From the NCBI RefSeq assembly GCF_016862375.1, contig NZ_BOMV01000059.1:186001-250000 (forward strand): a stretch of DNA of 64,000 nucleotides, in the 5' to 3' direction. A program made the position numbers and the translations under genes. Shown one piece after another: positions 8,279 to 16,515 of this stretch. The notes under the pieces were generated by a model, which saw only the letters and a list, made by a program, of their open reading frames with translations, searched no databases and had not been told where the DNA came from. Each line of letters begins with the position of its first letter. Position 1 is the stretch's first letter. The stretch is from Paractinoplanes rishiriensis (GTDB lineage Bacteria > Actinomycetota > Actinomycetes > Mycobacteriales > Micromonosporaceae).

Positions 8279-8764
8279 TCAGGCCTCGGTGAGGACTTTG
8301 TCGAGGAGAACCTCGGCCTCGTCCTTGGTGCTCTTTTCCGCGAGAGCCACCTCACCGACCAGAATGTCGCGGGCCTTGGCGAGCATGCGCTTCTCTCCGG
8401 CCGAGAGACCGCGCTCGCGCTCGCGACGCCAGAGGTCACGAACAACCTCGGCAACCTTGAGCGGGTTACCGGAGGCAAGCTTCTCGAGATTGGCCTTGTA
8501 ACGCCGCGACCAGTTGGTCGGCTCCTCGGTGTGCGGAGCGCGGAGGACGTCGAAGACCTTACCCAGGCCTTCCTCGCCAACCACTTCGCGCACGCCGACG
8601 ATCTCGGCGTTCTCAGCGGGCACCCGAACAGTCAGATCACCCTGGGCGACTCGCAGAACGAGATACTGCTTTTCCTCGCCCTTGATGACCCTAGTCTCGA
8701 TTGCCTCGATGAGTGCGGCCCCGTGGTGGGGGTAAACAACGGTCTCGCCGACACTGAAAACCAT
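8279..8764 (-). CDS. carD: CarD-family RNA polymerase-binding regulator
   Basis: A 161-aa global regulator that binds the RNA polymerase beta subunit and stabilises open promoter complexes. The N-terminal Tudor-like interaction domain is MVFSVGETVVYPHHGAA with the GEEKQYLVLRV strand. The C-terminal helical DNA-binding domain contains the conserved tryptophan context TNWSRRYKANLEKLASG and VRDLWRRERERGLS. Full length for the family. It lies upstream of ispD-ispF. A long leader is likely because AAAGGGG is 12 bp from the start codon. It is expected to be essential, and rRNA promoters are its main known targets in mycobacteria. Confidence 0.96.
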   Translation of the reverse strand: MVFSVGETVVYPHHGAALIEAIETRVIKGEEKQYLVLRVAQGDLTVRVPAENAEIVGVREVVGEEGLGKVFDVLRAPHTEEPTNWSRRYKANLEKLASGNPLKVAEVVRDLWRRERERGLSAGEKRMLAKARDILVGEVALAEKSTKDEAEVLLDKVLTEA

Positions 8765-9101
8765 AGGTTCGAAGCCCCTTTCGCTGTGTCTAGGGTAACA
8801 CGCTCAGGCAGCGATGTCCCACCCAGTCGGTGACTGTTAGTGCAGCTCAGAGGGCCTGTGATGGGCGTTTCTACGGCTTGACAGGAGCGCCGAGAGCTGC
8901 CTCAGTAACGCAATGTGACGAAAGCGTGACCGCCATGTCCAGCGAGTCGGATATTTCGTACCTACGGCGTTTGTGAGGTCAAGCTTATCGCTAAGGTCCG
9001 GAAGCGCGCACTACTGGCGGTCGGGCCGACGTTAAGGGAGGCTGGACGAGATACGTCCCCGACCGAAGAACCACAGGGTCGGCCAGGGGGGAGGGTGAGT
9101 C
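8765..9101. other. divergent intergenic region between carD and an anchored thioredoxin-like gene
   Basis: This 337-bp stretch has no convincing gene. On the minus strand TACCCT near 8794-8799 could be a carD -10. On the plus strand TAAGGT at 8992-8997 could serve the gene at 9102, with only a weak -35. A GGGGGAGGG ribosome binding site lies 6 bp before 9102. No strong palindrome was seen. Confidence 0.4.
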
Positions 9102-9881
9102 ATGGCTGGTCCGAGCGACAACGGCGGATGGTCGTCCGAGGGCGGCTCGGCCGACGACCTGCCTGACCTCCCCGAGGAGTGGGGCGTGATCGTCATCCCG
9201 GACGATCTGTCCGAGCTGGACGACGAGGTCGAGGCGATCCGGGCTGAGCTGCGCCTGACCGATGAGTCCACCCGCTGGAGCCGCTTCGCCAACCGGCCCG
9301 CCATGCGCCGGGTCCGCCGGATCGCGTCCACCGGCCTGCGTGCCCCCGTACTGATCATCTCGATGGCCGTCCTGGTCACCGTGGCCAGCCTGTTCGCGTC
9401 GGCCTGGCCCGGACCACCCCGCCAGCCGGCCACCCAGCGCACCGCCGCCACCGCCGAGGCCCGCAGCACCGTCCTGCCCGCGCTCGAGCTGGTCGGCACC
9501 GATGGTCAGACAGTTCCGCTCAACGGACGGCTACCCGCCGTAATCCTTTTCGTCGAAAAGTGCGATTGCGCAACGCTCGTATCCGACACCGTCGCCGCGG
9601 TACGCCCCGAAATAGCGGTGCTGACCGTCGCCGGTTCGGCCGCCGCCGCGACCGCCGCCGGCACCCCGCCCACCGGAGCAACCCCGCAGGCCCAGGGCAA
9701 ATACGTCCGGTCCCTGCACGACCCGGCCGGCAACGTCCGTGATCAGCTCGGCCTCCCCGCGCTCACGCAGACCGACGACACCGCCGCGATCCTCCTGGTC
9801 GATAAATCCGGCCATATCGCGATAAAGGTTGACCGCACCAAATCCGTCGACAGCATTCGACACCATTTGGCCCGCATCTGA
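9102..9881 (+). CDS. membrane-anchored thioredoxin-like protein with a CxC pair
   Basis: A 259-aa protein with an acidic cytoplasmic N-terminus (about 70 aa), one membrane span (APVLIISMAVLVTVASLFA, about residues 80-98) and an extracytoplasmic domain of about 150 aa. That domain resembles a TlpA/AhpC-like thioredoxin fold: PALELVGTDGQTVPLNG, PAVILFVEKCDCATLV, then a C-terminal AAILLVDKSGHIAIKV strand pair. The usual CxxC is replaced by CDC, so it may be a redox protein with altered chemistry or a non-catalytic relative. It is divergent from carD. Start ATG has a strong GGGGGAGGG site. Substrate unknown. Confidence 0.75.
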   Translation: MAGPSDNGGWSSEGGSADDLPDLPEEWGVIVIPDDLSELDDEVEAIRAELRLTDESTRWSRFANRPAMRRVRRIASTGLRAPVLIISMAVLVTVASLFASAWPGPPRQPATQRTAATAEARSTVLPALELVGTDGQTVPLNGRLPAVILFVEKCDCATLVSDTVAAVRPEIAVLTVAGSAAAATAAGTPPTGATPQAQGKYVRSLHDPAGNVRDQLGLPALTQTDDTAAILLVDKSGHIAIKVDRTKSVDSIRHHLARI

Positions 9882-9918
9882 CGCTGCCGCCCGCCCTGGC
9901 ACATGGTGGCAGAGGAGG

Positions 9919-10377
9919 TCAGTCACGGTCTCGTAGCAGGGCGTAGCGGAAGACGACCGGGCCCGCGTCGTTCACGCTCACCTGCATGCGGAGGCGGTCG
10001 GCTATACCTACCGAGAAGACGTCCGGCTTGTTGTCGCCGGCGCAGGTCAGGCCCAGGCCCGAGTCGGTGCCGGCGGCGCCCAGGGTGACCCGGACGTGGC
10101 TGCTCGCGCCGCCCACGCAGAGGACCGACACCCAATACTTGCCGGGCTCCAACTCGGCCACCACCTCGTGGTCGTACCCGCCGCGCAGCGCCACCGTCTC
10201 GGCCTCGTGCTGGTCGGGGGCATCCGGCAGGACCCGGTGTGCGGCCTGCGTCCACTGCTCGATCTGGGGGTCGATCTCCGCGCGCGGCGCGGCCGTGAAC
10301 CACCACGTCCCGCCGCCGGCCAGCAGCGCGGCGGCACAGCCGTACAGGACCACGCCCCGCATCCGCTCGCTCATCAC
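9919..10377 (-). CDS. small membrane-anchored or secreted protein in the PKS operon
   Basis: A protein of about 152 aa with an N-terminal hydrophobic segment (GVVLYGCAAALLAGGGTWWF) acting as anchor or uncleaved signal. The exported part has two Cys (LCVGG and LTCAGD) and looks beta-rich (EPGKYWVSVLCVGG, SSHVRVTLGAAG). The start is a GTG at 10377 or the adjacent ATG at 10374; both overlap the stop of the type III polyketide synthase gene. Coupling suggests an accessory role in that operon, perhaps in membrane placement of the product (inference). Family not recognised. Confidence 0.68.
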   Translation of the reverse strand: MMSERMRGVVLYGCAAALLAGGGTWWFTAAPRAEIDPQIEQWTQAAHRVLPDAPDQHEAETVALRGGYDHEVVAELEPGKYWVSVLCVGGASSHVRVTLGAAGTDSGLGLTCAGDNKPDVFSVGIADRLRMQVSVNDAGPVVFRYALLRDRD

Positions 10378-11435
10378 GCTGTGACTGTAGAGCTCTCCAG
10401 CAGAGTTCCGTAGAGCGTGAGCCCCGGCCCGAACGCGAGCAGCACCACCCGTTGCGGCGGGCGCGGGCGACGGCGGAGGGCGTCCAGCGCCAGCAGCACC
10501 GTGGGTGAGGAGCAGTTCCCGTACGCGGCGAGCACCTCCCGCGACGTGGCCAGCGCTTCGTCGTCCAGGCCGAGCCGGTCCTGGACCACGTCGAGGATCT
10601 TGGGGCCGCCGGGGTGCACGGCCCAGCCGTCGACGTCCTCGATGCGTACGCCGTGCCTGGCCAACAGGCCGTCGACCAGGCCGCGGACGTGCAGCGCGAG
10701 CACGTCGGGCACGCGCGGCGACAGGCCCATCCGGAACCCCAGGTCGGTCACCTCCCAGGTCATGTGATCGGCCGTGGTGTGGTCGGTGATCGCGGCTACC
10801 TCACGCAGCGCGTACCCCGCACCGCCCGGAGTGACCACGACGGCGGCTGCGGCGTCCGAGAAAAGCGCATGCGAGACGATCTGCTGAAGGTCGGCGCGGA
10901 TCTCCGGCGGCTGGAGATGCAGACTGGTCAGCTCCGCGCAGAGGAGCAGCGCCGGCCGGCCCTGGGCGATCGCGAAGTCGGCGGCGGTGGCCAGGCCGGG
11001 CAGCGCCGCGTAACAGCCCATGTGCCCCACGAACAGCCGTCGCACGTCCGGCGCCATGCCCAGGTCCCGGGCCAGCAGGATGTCCAGCCCGGGAGTGGCG
11101 TAGCCGGTGCACGAGCAGACCGCGAACAGGCCCAGCCGGTCCGCCGCCAACCCGGCGTCGGTCAGCGCCCGGGCCGCCGCCTCCTTGCCCAGCGGCACCG
11201 CCTCCAGCTGGTACCGGCGCATCCGGCGCTCGGTGGACCAGTGCGCCACGTCCTCCAGCAGCGGACTCACCGCGGCCCGCCGGGTCCGCACCCCGGCGTT
11301 GAAGAAGATCCGCCGGGCCAGCGCCTGTCGAGGGCCGGTGTGATGGCCGGCGAAGTAGCCGTGCCAGATCTCGTCCTGGGTGACCGGCGGCGGCACGGCG
11401 ATGCCCACGCCGGCGACCGAGGCGAAGCGTTGCAC
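10374..11435 (-). CDS. type III polyketide synthase (alkylresorcinol synthase-like)
   Basis: A 353-aa chalcone synthase-superfamily enzyme that condenses a fatty acyl starter with malonyl-CoA. The catalytic triad is readable: Cys141 in VGHMGCYAALPGL, His274 in WAVHPGGPKILD, Asn307 in AAYGNCSSPTV. The C-terminal GxGxx loop is represented by LAFGPGLTLYG. With the flavoprotein and methyltransferase just upstream and a divergent UbiA prenyltransferase, it matches the gene set reported for prenylated alkyl-hydroquinone synthesis in Actinoplanes missouriensis (the agq cluster); the match is from memory. Six bp separate it from the flavoprotein gene. The product is inferred, not read from sequence. 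Confidence 0.92.
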   Translation of the reverse strand: MQRFASVAGVGIAVPPPVTQDEIWHGYFAGHHTGPRQALARRIFFNAGVRTRRAAVSPLLEDVAHWSTERRMRRYQLEAVPLGKEAAARALTDAGLAADRLGLFAVCSCTGYATPGLDILLARDLGMAPDVRRLFVGHMGCYAALPGLATAADFAIAQGRPALLLCAELTSLHLQPPEIRADLQQIVSHALFSDAAAAVVVTPGGAGYALREVAAITDHTTADHMTWEVTDLGFRMGLSPRVPDVLALHVRGLVDGLLARHGVRIEDVDGWAVHPGGPKILDVVQDRLGLDDEALATSREVLAAYGNCSSPTVLLALDALRRRPRPPQRVVLLAFGPGLTLYGTLLESSTVTA

Positions 11436-11441
11436 GACGGG

Positions 11442-12596
11442 CTACCAGCGGGGGGCGGAGCCGTCGGAGTCGGGATCGCCGCCGAGCGCGTCCACCCCCA
11501 GCCAGTCGGCACAGACGTCGCTGGTGGCCGGCTGGAGCGATCCGGCCCGGGCGTCCCGGTAGAGGCGTTCCAGCGGGTGGCCGCGACGCATCGCCGAGGT
11601 GCCCGCCGCCTCCAGCATCGACGCCGCCACCTCGGCCGCCGTGGTGCCGGCCAGCAGCTTGGCCCGCCACACCCAGCGGTTGGTCTCGGCCTCGCCGGGC
11701 GCCTCGTCGACCCGGCGGGCCGCCTCCTGCACCGCGAGGTGGGCGGCCGCGACGGCGGCGTCGGCCCGGCCGATCCGGGCCCGGATGGCCGGCAGGTGAC
11801 CGAGCTTGCGGGCGGTCACGTGTTCGACCGCGGCGTCCACCGCGGCCCGGGCCACCCCGACGTAGACCGCCGCATAGCTGGCCACCATCCAGTGCGGCGC
11901 CAGCTGGGCCACCACCAGGGCCAGGCCCTCGACCCCGCCGAGCAGCGCACCGGCCGGGACCGTGACGTCGACGTGCAGGTCGTGCGAGGCGGTGGCGCGC
12001 ATGCCGAGCGCGTCCCAGGTCTCCTCGACCCGCAGCCCGGTGCCGGCCGGCACCAGGAACTGGGAGACCTGGGTGGGGTCGGCCTCGCTGCGGGCCGCGA
12101 CCAGGTAGGCGTCGGCGTGCCCGGCACCCGAGCAGAACGTCTTGGCGCCCTCGAGGTGGAAGCCGCCGTCGACCGCGCGGTACCGGCTGGCCATCTGGGA
12201 CAGCCGGGAACCGGACCCGCGCTCGCTCATCGCCACCGCGTACCAACTGCCGGCCGCGGCCGCGCGCAGGTGGTCGTCGCGGGCCCGCATCGCCTCGGGC
12301 GGCAGGCCCAGCGCGTCGGCCAGTTCGTCGGTGACGCCGGCCAGCGCGCCGGTCACCGAGGCGTGCATGTTGAAGATCAGTGCGGTGGCGCCGTTGCCGC
12401 GGGCCAGTTCGTACGCCACCGCGGCGTAGTCGGCGAACCCGGCGCCGGCCCCGCCCAGCCGCTGCGGCACCAGCAGGCCGAAGAACCCGGCACCCCGCAG
12501 GTCGGCGAAGTCGTCGGCGGGAAAGGACCCGTCCCGGTCGTGGGCCGCGGCCCGGGCCGCGAACCGCGGTGCCAGCCGCCGAGCTTGGTCGATCAT
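11442..12596 (-). CDS. acyl-CoA dehydrogenase-fold flavoprotein, probable group D monooxygenase
   Basis: A 384-aa flavoprotein. The N-terminal helical domain (RFAARAAAHDRDGSFP), the middle beta domain with AMSERGSGSRLS and GAKTFCSGAGHAD, and the helical C-terminal domain are all present. The ending PLERLYRDARAGSLQPATSD resembles the DszC/HsaA-type flavin monooxygenase branch rather than true acyl-CoA dehydrogenases, and the usual EGT catalytic glutamate context is not seen. In this cluster it could hydroxylate the alkylresorcinol ring to a hydroquinone, or reduce the prenyl chain (inference). Start ATG at 12596 overlaps the methyltransferase stop (ATGA). Confidence 0.87.
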   Translation of the reverse strand: MIDQARRLAPRFAARAAAHDRDGSFPADDFADLRGAGFFGLLVPQRLGGAGAGFADYAAVAYELARGNGATALIFNMHASVTGALAGVTDELADALGLPPEAMRARDDHLRAAAAGSWYAVAMSERGSGSRLSQMASRYRAVDGGFHLEGAKTFCSGAGHADAYLVAARSEADPTQVSQFLVPAGTGLRVEETWDALGMRATASHDLHVDVTVPAGALLGGVEGLALVVAQLAPHWMVASYAAVYVGVARAAVDAAVEHVTARKLGHLPAIRARIGRADAAVAAAHLAVQEAARRVDEAPGEAETNRWVWRAKLLAGTTAAEVAASMLEAAGTSAMRRGHPLERLYRDARAGSLQPATSDVCADWLGVDALGGDPDSDGSAPRW

Positions 12597-13303
12597 GACT
12601 GCTCCTTGCGGCCGGTGCCCTGATAGAGGACCGCGGTGGGCCGGGTCGGGACGATCCGCCCCCGGGTGTGTGGCCGGCGCAGGGCGAGCCAGCGGATCAT
12701 GCCGGTCACCGTGGGGCGGGCGCCGCGCACGGTCAGGCGTACGCCATGGCGGGCGAATTCCGCGATCAGCCGGCGCGGGCGCACGAAGAGGGCCGGATCG
12801 TGCAGGCCGATCGGGGCGACGCCGAGCCGCTCCCCCGCGGTGACCGTCACAAACCGGCTCAGCGCGGTGTCGTTGACGGTGTCGAGCACCACCAGCCCGC
12901 CGGGCCGCAGCACCCGGGACAGCTCGGCCACCGTGCCGGGCAGGTCGGTGACGTGTTCGAGGATCTCGCCGGCCGCGACCACCTCGGCCGAACCGGAGGC
13001 CAGCGGCAGCGCGGTCACGTCGCCGTTCACCGGCAGCACGCCGTGCCGCGCGGCCTGCCGTAGGCCAGATCGGCGCAGGTCGACGCCCACGTGCCGGTAG
13101 CCCTTGCCGTCCAGGTGCGGGGCCAGCAGCCCGCCGCCGCAGCCGGCGTCCACCAGCAGCGCGCCGGGCCGGGTGGCCGGTGGGATCAGGCGGGCGCGGG
13201 CGGCGGCCAGCCAGTGCAGGATCTCGAAGCCCCCGCCGGGGCGCCACCACTCGGCGGCGAGGTCGTCGTACTGACGCGGATCGTTACGAGACATCGACGC
13301 CAT
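12593..13303 (-). CDS. UbiG-like SAM-dependent O-methyltransferase
   Basis: A 236-aa class I methyltransferase. Motif I is LLVDAGCGGGLLAPHL, motif II VVAAGEILEHVTDL, motif III RVLRPGGLVVLDT. The early QYDDLAAEWWRPGGGFEILHWL block and the LHDPALFVRP stretch are typical of 3-demethylubiquinol methyltransferases. It would methylate a phenolic hydroxyl on the polyketide product. It is the first gene of the minus-strand operon and is divergent from the UbiA gene 47 bp away. The ATG at 13303 is taken as the start; an ATG at 13294 is also possible because neither has a clear ribosome binding site. Confidence 0.9.
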   Translation of the reverse strand: MASMSRNDPRQYDDLAAEWWRPGGGFEILHWLAAARARLIPPATRPGALLVDAGCGGGLLAPHLDGKGYRHVGVDLRRSGLRQAARHGVLPVNGDVTALPLASGSAEVVAAGEILEHVTDLPGTVAELSRVLRPGGLVVLDTVNDTALSRFVTVTAGERLGVAPIGLHDPALFVRPRRLIAEFARHGVRLTVRGARPTVTGMIRWLALRRPHTRGRIVPTRPTAVLYQGTGRKEQS

Positions 13304-13350
13304 GTGATCGAGCGTGGCACGCATCCGCGCCGAGTACCACACTTGTGCCC

Positions 13351-14178
13351 ATGTCACGCACGCTTGCCCTGATTCGTTCGTCCCATCCGGAGCCGGGCGC
13401 CGCGGTGACCGTCGCGATGACCCTGCTGGCGATCGGCGCCGGGCACCGCGGCTGGCGGATCGCCGGGATCCTCCTCACCGTCGCGGCCACCCAGCTCGCG
13501 GTGGGCTGGGTGAACGACTGGCTGGACGCGTCCCGGGACCGCCGGGCCGGCCGGCGGGACAAGCCGGTCGCGTCCGGTGCGATCAGCGCCCGGGCGGTCG
13601 GATTCGCGGGCTTGGCGGCCACTCTCGCCGTACCTCTCCTGGCTTTGCCTTTTGGTTGGTTGCCGGCCGCACTGATCACGCTGGCCACACTGGTCGCACT
13701 GCTCTACGACTGGCCGCTGAAGTCCACCGTGTTCTCGGTAGTGCCCTATCTGGTCGCGTTCGGTCTCCTGCCGGCCTTTGTGGTGACCGCCCTGCCGGGG
13801 CATCCGGCACCGCCGTTGTGGCTGGTCACGGCGACCGCGCTGCTCGGCGCCGGCGCGCATTTCGCGAACGTGCTGCCCGATCTCGACGACGACGCGGCCA
13901 CCGGGGTGCGCGGCCTGCCGCATCGGCTCGGCGCGGCCGGTGCCGCCGTCGCGGCCGCGATTCTCCTGCTGGGTGCGACGCTCACGCTGGTCCTGGGGCC
14001 GGCGGGGCCTCCGTCGTGGGCAGGCTGGGCGGCCGCCGTCACCGCCGTCGTGGTCCTTCCGCTGGGGTGGTACGCGGGGCGCCGGGCCGGCGGTGGGCGG
14101 GCCGGCATGTTCCGGGCGGTGCTCGTGGTAGCGCTGATCGACGTTCTGCTGCTGGTCACCAGTGGGCGGGTGGTGTGA
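13351..14178 (+). CDS. UbiA-family prenyltransferase
   Basis: A 275-aa membrane protein with about eight hydrophobic helices. The first Asp-rich motif is VNDWLDASRDRRAGRRDKPV, binding the prenyl diphosphate through magnesium; the second is NVLPDLDDDAATGVRGLP. It would attach a prenyl chain to the aromatic product of the neighbouring type III polyketide synthase. Start ATG at 13351. The gene is divergent from the methyltransferase, so one regulatory region of about 47 bp probably serves both transcripts. A role in menaquinone synthesis (MenA) is less likely because no men genes are nearby. Confidence 0.88.
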   Translation: MSRTLALIRSSHPEPGAAVTVAMTLLAIGAGHRGWRIAGILLTVAATQLAVGWVNDWLDASRDRRAGRRDKPVASGAISARAVGFAGLAATLAVPLLALPFGWLPAALITLATLVALLYDWPLKSTVFSVVPYLVAFGLLPAFVVTALPGHPAPPLWLVTATALLGAGAHFANVLPDLDDDAATGVRGLPHRLGAAGAAVAAAILLLGATLTLVLGPAGPPSWAGWAAAVTAVVVLPLGWYAGRRAGGGRAGMFRAVLVVALIDVLLLVTSGRVV

Positions 14179-14215
14179 ATGGACGGGTCGGCGCACGAGC
14201 CGGATCACGGGCCTC

Positions 14216-14221
14216 TAGGCT
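14216..14221 (+). promoter_or_regulatory. candidate -10 element for the lipoprotein gene
   Basis: TAGGCT, 39 bp before the ATG at 14261, which has its own GGAGG site. The -35 region is weak. Confidence 0.3.
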
Positions 14222-14260
14222 GAGCCGTACGCCCTTGGTGTCTTTTCTTGGAGGATCGTG

Positions 14261-14977
14261 ATGCGCTCGCTGGGAACCCGCCGCGTCGCACAGGCCGCGG
14301 GTGCCGCGATGGTCGCCGTGATCGCGCTCGGCGGCTGCTCGGCCGGTCAGGTCGCCGAGACCGCCATCCTGAAGGCGCCGATCTCGGGCCTCGACACGCA
14401 GAGCCCCGACGGCACCCTGCTGGTCCGCAACCTCCAGGTGGTCTACAACAGCCCCGAGGGCTACCCGGCCGGCGGCAACGCGCCGATCCAGGTCAGCCTA
14501 TTCAACCAGACCGAGCAGCCGATGACCGTGCTGATCAGCAGCCGGCCGCCCGCCGAGGGTGGCGGCGAGACCGCGGTGTCGGCCCGCCAGGTCGGCGTCG
14601 GCCCGCTGCGCGCCGGTGGCGCCGAGCCGTCCGAGCCCGCCGAGCCGTCCGCCGAGCCGTCCGGGGCGCCGTCCGCCGACCCCTCCGCCGCGCCGGACCC
14701 GTCCGCTTCGGCGAGCGCTGCGCCCGCCGGGTCGGCGGCGCAGCCGGCCCGGTTCACCATCGCGCCGCTGAGCAGCCAGACCTTCCTGCCCGGTGACACC
14801 GAGATGCTCCAGGCGATCGGCTTGAGCGGCCGGCTCGCCCCGGGCTACTCGCTGGCGCTGACCATCGAGGTGAGCACGTCGGCCACCCCGCTCGAGGTGC
14901 TGGCGCCGTTCGCGATCCCGACCTCGCCCGCCTCCCGCGGTCCCGCCGCCGAGGGCGAGGGCGAGGGCGGCCACTAG
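14261..14977 (+). CDS. secreted lipoprotein with a disordered Pro/Ser/Ala linker
   Basis: A 238-aa lipoprotein. The lipobox is ALGGC near residue 25, after a short basic N-terminus and a hydrophobic stretch. A beta-rich domain (LLVRNLQVVYNSPEGYPAGG, IQVSLFNQTEQPMTVLI) is interrupted by a 50-residue low-complexity insert of Glu-Pro-Ser and Ala-Asp-Pro-Ser repeats. It resumes with RFTIAPLSSQTFLPG and LALTIEVST. The fold resembles copper-chaperone-like or DUF4307-type surface proteins only loosely; no function is assigned. GGAGG precedes the ATG at 14261, preferred over the adjacent GTG at 14258. It lies upstream of radA without obvious linkage. Confidence 0.8.
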   Translation: MRSLGTRRVAQAAGAAMVAVIALGGCSAGQVAETAILKAPISGLDTQSPDGTLLVRNLQVVYNSPEGYPAGGNAPIQVSLFNQTEQPMTVLISSRPPAEGGGETAVSARQVGVGPLRAGGAEPSEPAEPSAEPSGAPSADPSAAPDPSASASAAPAGSAAQPARFTIAPLSSQTFLPGDTEMLQAIGLSGRLAPGYSLALTIEVSTSATPLEVLAPFAIPTSPASRGPAAEGEGEGGH

Positions 14978-15001
14978 AGCGGTTTTGTCGTACCCGCGGG
15001 C

Positions 15002-15007
15002 TAGCCT
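15002..15007 (+). promoter_or_regulatory. -10 element for a leaderless radA mRNA
   Basis: TAGCCT with 6 bp to the GTG at 15014. No ribosome binding site is present, as expected for a leaderless transcript. Confidence 0.5.
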
Positions 15008-15013
15008 GCCCCG

Positions 15014-16432
15014 GTGACAAACTCCCGCACGGCCGCCAAGGCTGCCCGGCCGACGTACGTCTGCGACGCCTGCGGGCACCAGCCGCCGAAATGGCTCGGC
15101 CGGTGCCCGGACTGCGGCGAGTGGGGCTCGGTGATCGAGTCCACGGTGAGCAGTCCGCTGGGCGCCGGACGCGTGGTCAGCTCGCGCATGCCGGCCGAAC
15201 CGGCCCGCCCGATCGCGACGATCAGCGCCGCACCCGCCAAGGCCGTGCCCACCAACGTCAGCGAACTCGACCGGGTGCTCGGCGGCGGCCTGGTGCCGGG
15301 TGCCGTGGTACTGCTGGCCGGTGAGCCCGGTGTGGGCAAGTCCACACTGCTGCTCGACGTCGCCCAGCAGTGGGCGGCCGGCGCCGGCTCGCCGTCGCTC
15401 GTGGTCAGCGGGGAAGAGTCGGTGAGCCAGGTGCGGTTGCGGGCCGAGCGGCTCGGTGCCCTGCACGAGCGGCTGTTCCTGGCGTCCGAGAGCGACCTGG
15501 GCGCCGTCCTGGGCCACCTCGACGCGGTCAAGCCCGGCCTGCTGGTGCTCGACTCGGTGCAGACCATCTCGGCCCCCGGCACCGAGGGCGTGCCGGGCGG
15601 CGTCACCCAGGTGCGCGCGGTCACCGCGGCGCTGGTCGGGGTCGCCAAGGAGCGCGGCATCGCCACCGTCCTGGTCGGCCACGTCACCAAGGACGGCCAG
15701 GTGGCCGGCCCGCGCGTGCTCGAACACCTGGTCGACGTGGTGCTGCACTTCGAGGGCGACAAGCACTCCTCGCTGCGGCTGGTGCGCGGCGTCAAAAATC
15801 GCTTCGGCGCCGCCGACGAGGTGGGCTGCTTCGAGATGCACGAGGGCGGCATCGCCAGCCTGGCCGACCCGTCCGGCCTGTTTCTCACCCGCTATCAGGA
15901 ACCGGTGCCGGGCACCTGCGTCACGGTCGCCATGGAGGGCCGGCGGGCGCTGGTCACCGAGGTGCAGGCGCTGATCGGCGCCGAGGTGCAGGGCTCGCCG
16001 CGACGCACCGTGTCGGGCCTCGACAGCGCCCGGCTGGCCATGGTGCTGGCCGTGCTCGAACGCCGCACCAAGCAGCTCAAGCTCTACAACCGCGAGGTCT
16101 TCGCCGCCACGGTCGGCGGCATCCGGCTGGTCGAGCCCTCGGCCGACCTGGCCATGGCGCTCGCGGTCGCGTCCGGCGGCCTCGACCTGGCCATGGCCCC
16201 GCACCTGGTGGCGATCGGCGAGGTGGGCCTGACCGGCGAGATCCGCCGGGTCGGCGCCATCGGCCGGCGGCTGGCCGAGGCGGGCCGGCTGGGCTTCCGG
16301 GTGGCGCTGGTGCCGCCCGGCTGCGGATCGGACGGCGCGGCACCCAAGGGGATGCAGGTGCAGGAGGTGGGCGATCTCCGCTCCGCCCTGCAGGCGGCCG
16401 CGCGCGCCTCCGCGGAGCACGGATCACGGTGA
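15014..16432 (+). CDS. radA: DNA repair protein RadA
   Basis: A 472-aa RecA-like ATPase aiding branch migration during recombinational repair. An N-terminal C4 zinc finger (Cys17, Cys20, Cys31, Cys34) is followed by the Walker A loop GEPGVGKST near residue 105, Walker B LLVLDSVQT, the RadA-specific KNRFG motif near residue 260, and a C-terminal Lon-protease-like domain (FAATVGGIRLVEPSADLAMA). Full length. It stands 84 bp upstream of disA in the same direction, the standard pairing in Gram-positive genomes. RadA is known to modulate DisA activity in Bacillus. Confidence 0.97.
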   Translation: MTNSRTAAKAARPTYVCDACGHQPPKWLGRCPDCGEWGSVIESTVSSPLGAGRVVSSRMPAEPARPIATISAAPAKAVPTNVSELDRVLGGGLVPGAVVLLAGEPGVGKSTLLLDVAQQWAAGAGSPSLVVSGEESVSQVRLRAERLGALHERLFLASESDLGAVLGHLDAVKPGLLVLDSVQTISAPGTEGVPGGVTQVRAVTAALVGVAKERGIATVLVGHVTKDGQVAGPRVLEHLVDVVLHFEGDKHSSLRLVRGVKNRFGAADEVGCFEMHEGGIASLADPSGLFLTRYQEPVPGTCVTVAMEGRRALVTEVQALIGAEVQGSPRRTVSGLDSARLAMVLAVLERRTKQLKLYNREVFAATVGGIRLVEPSADLAMALAVASGGLDLAMAPHLVAIGEVGLTGEIRRVGAIGRRLAEAGRLGFRVALVPPGCGSDGAAPKGMQVQEVGDLRSALQAAARASAEHGSR

Positions 16433-16503
16433 CAATCGGTGACGTTTCATCACGCTACGGAGCATTCATCGAACCACGCCTCGTTGACCTGGATGGCAGT
16501 CCG

Positions 16504-16509
16504 TAGAAT
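16504..16509 (+). promoter_or_regulatory. -10 element for a leaderless disA mRNA
   Basis: TAGAAT with 6 bp to the GTG at 16516; GTTGAC at 16483-16488 is a possible -35 with a short 15-bp spacer. This supports independent transcription of disA in addition to any read-through from radA. Confidence 0.55.
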
Positions 16510-16515
16510 GTCCAG

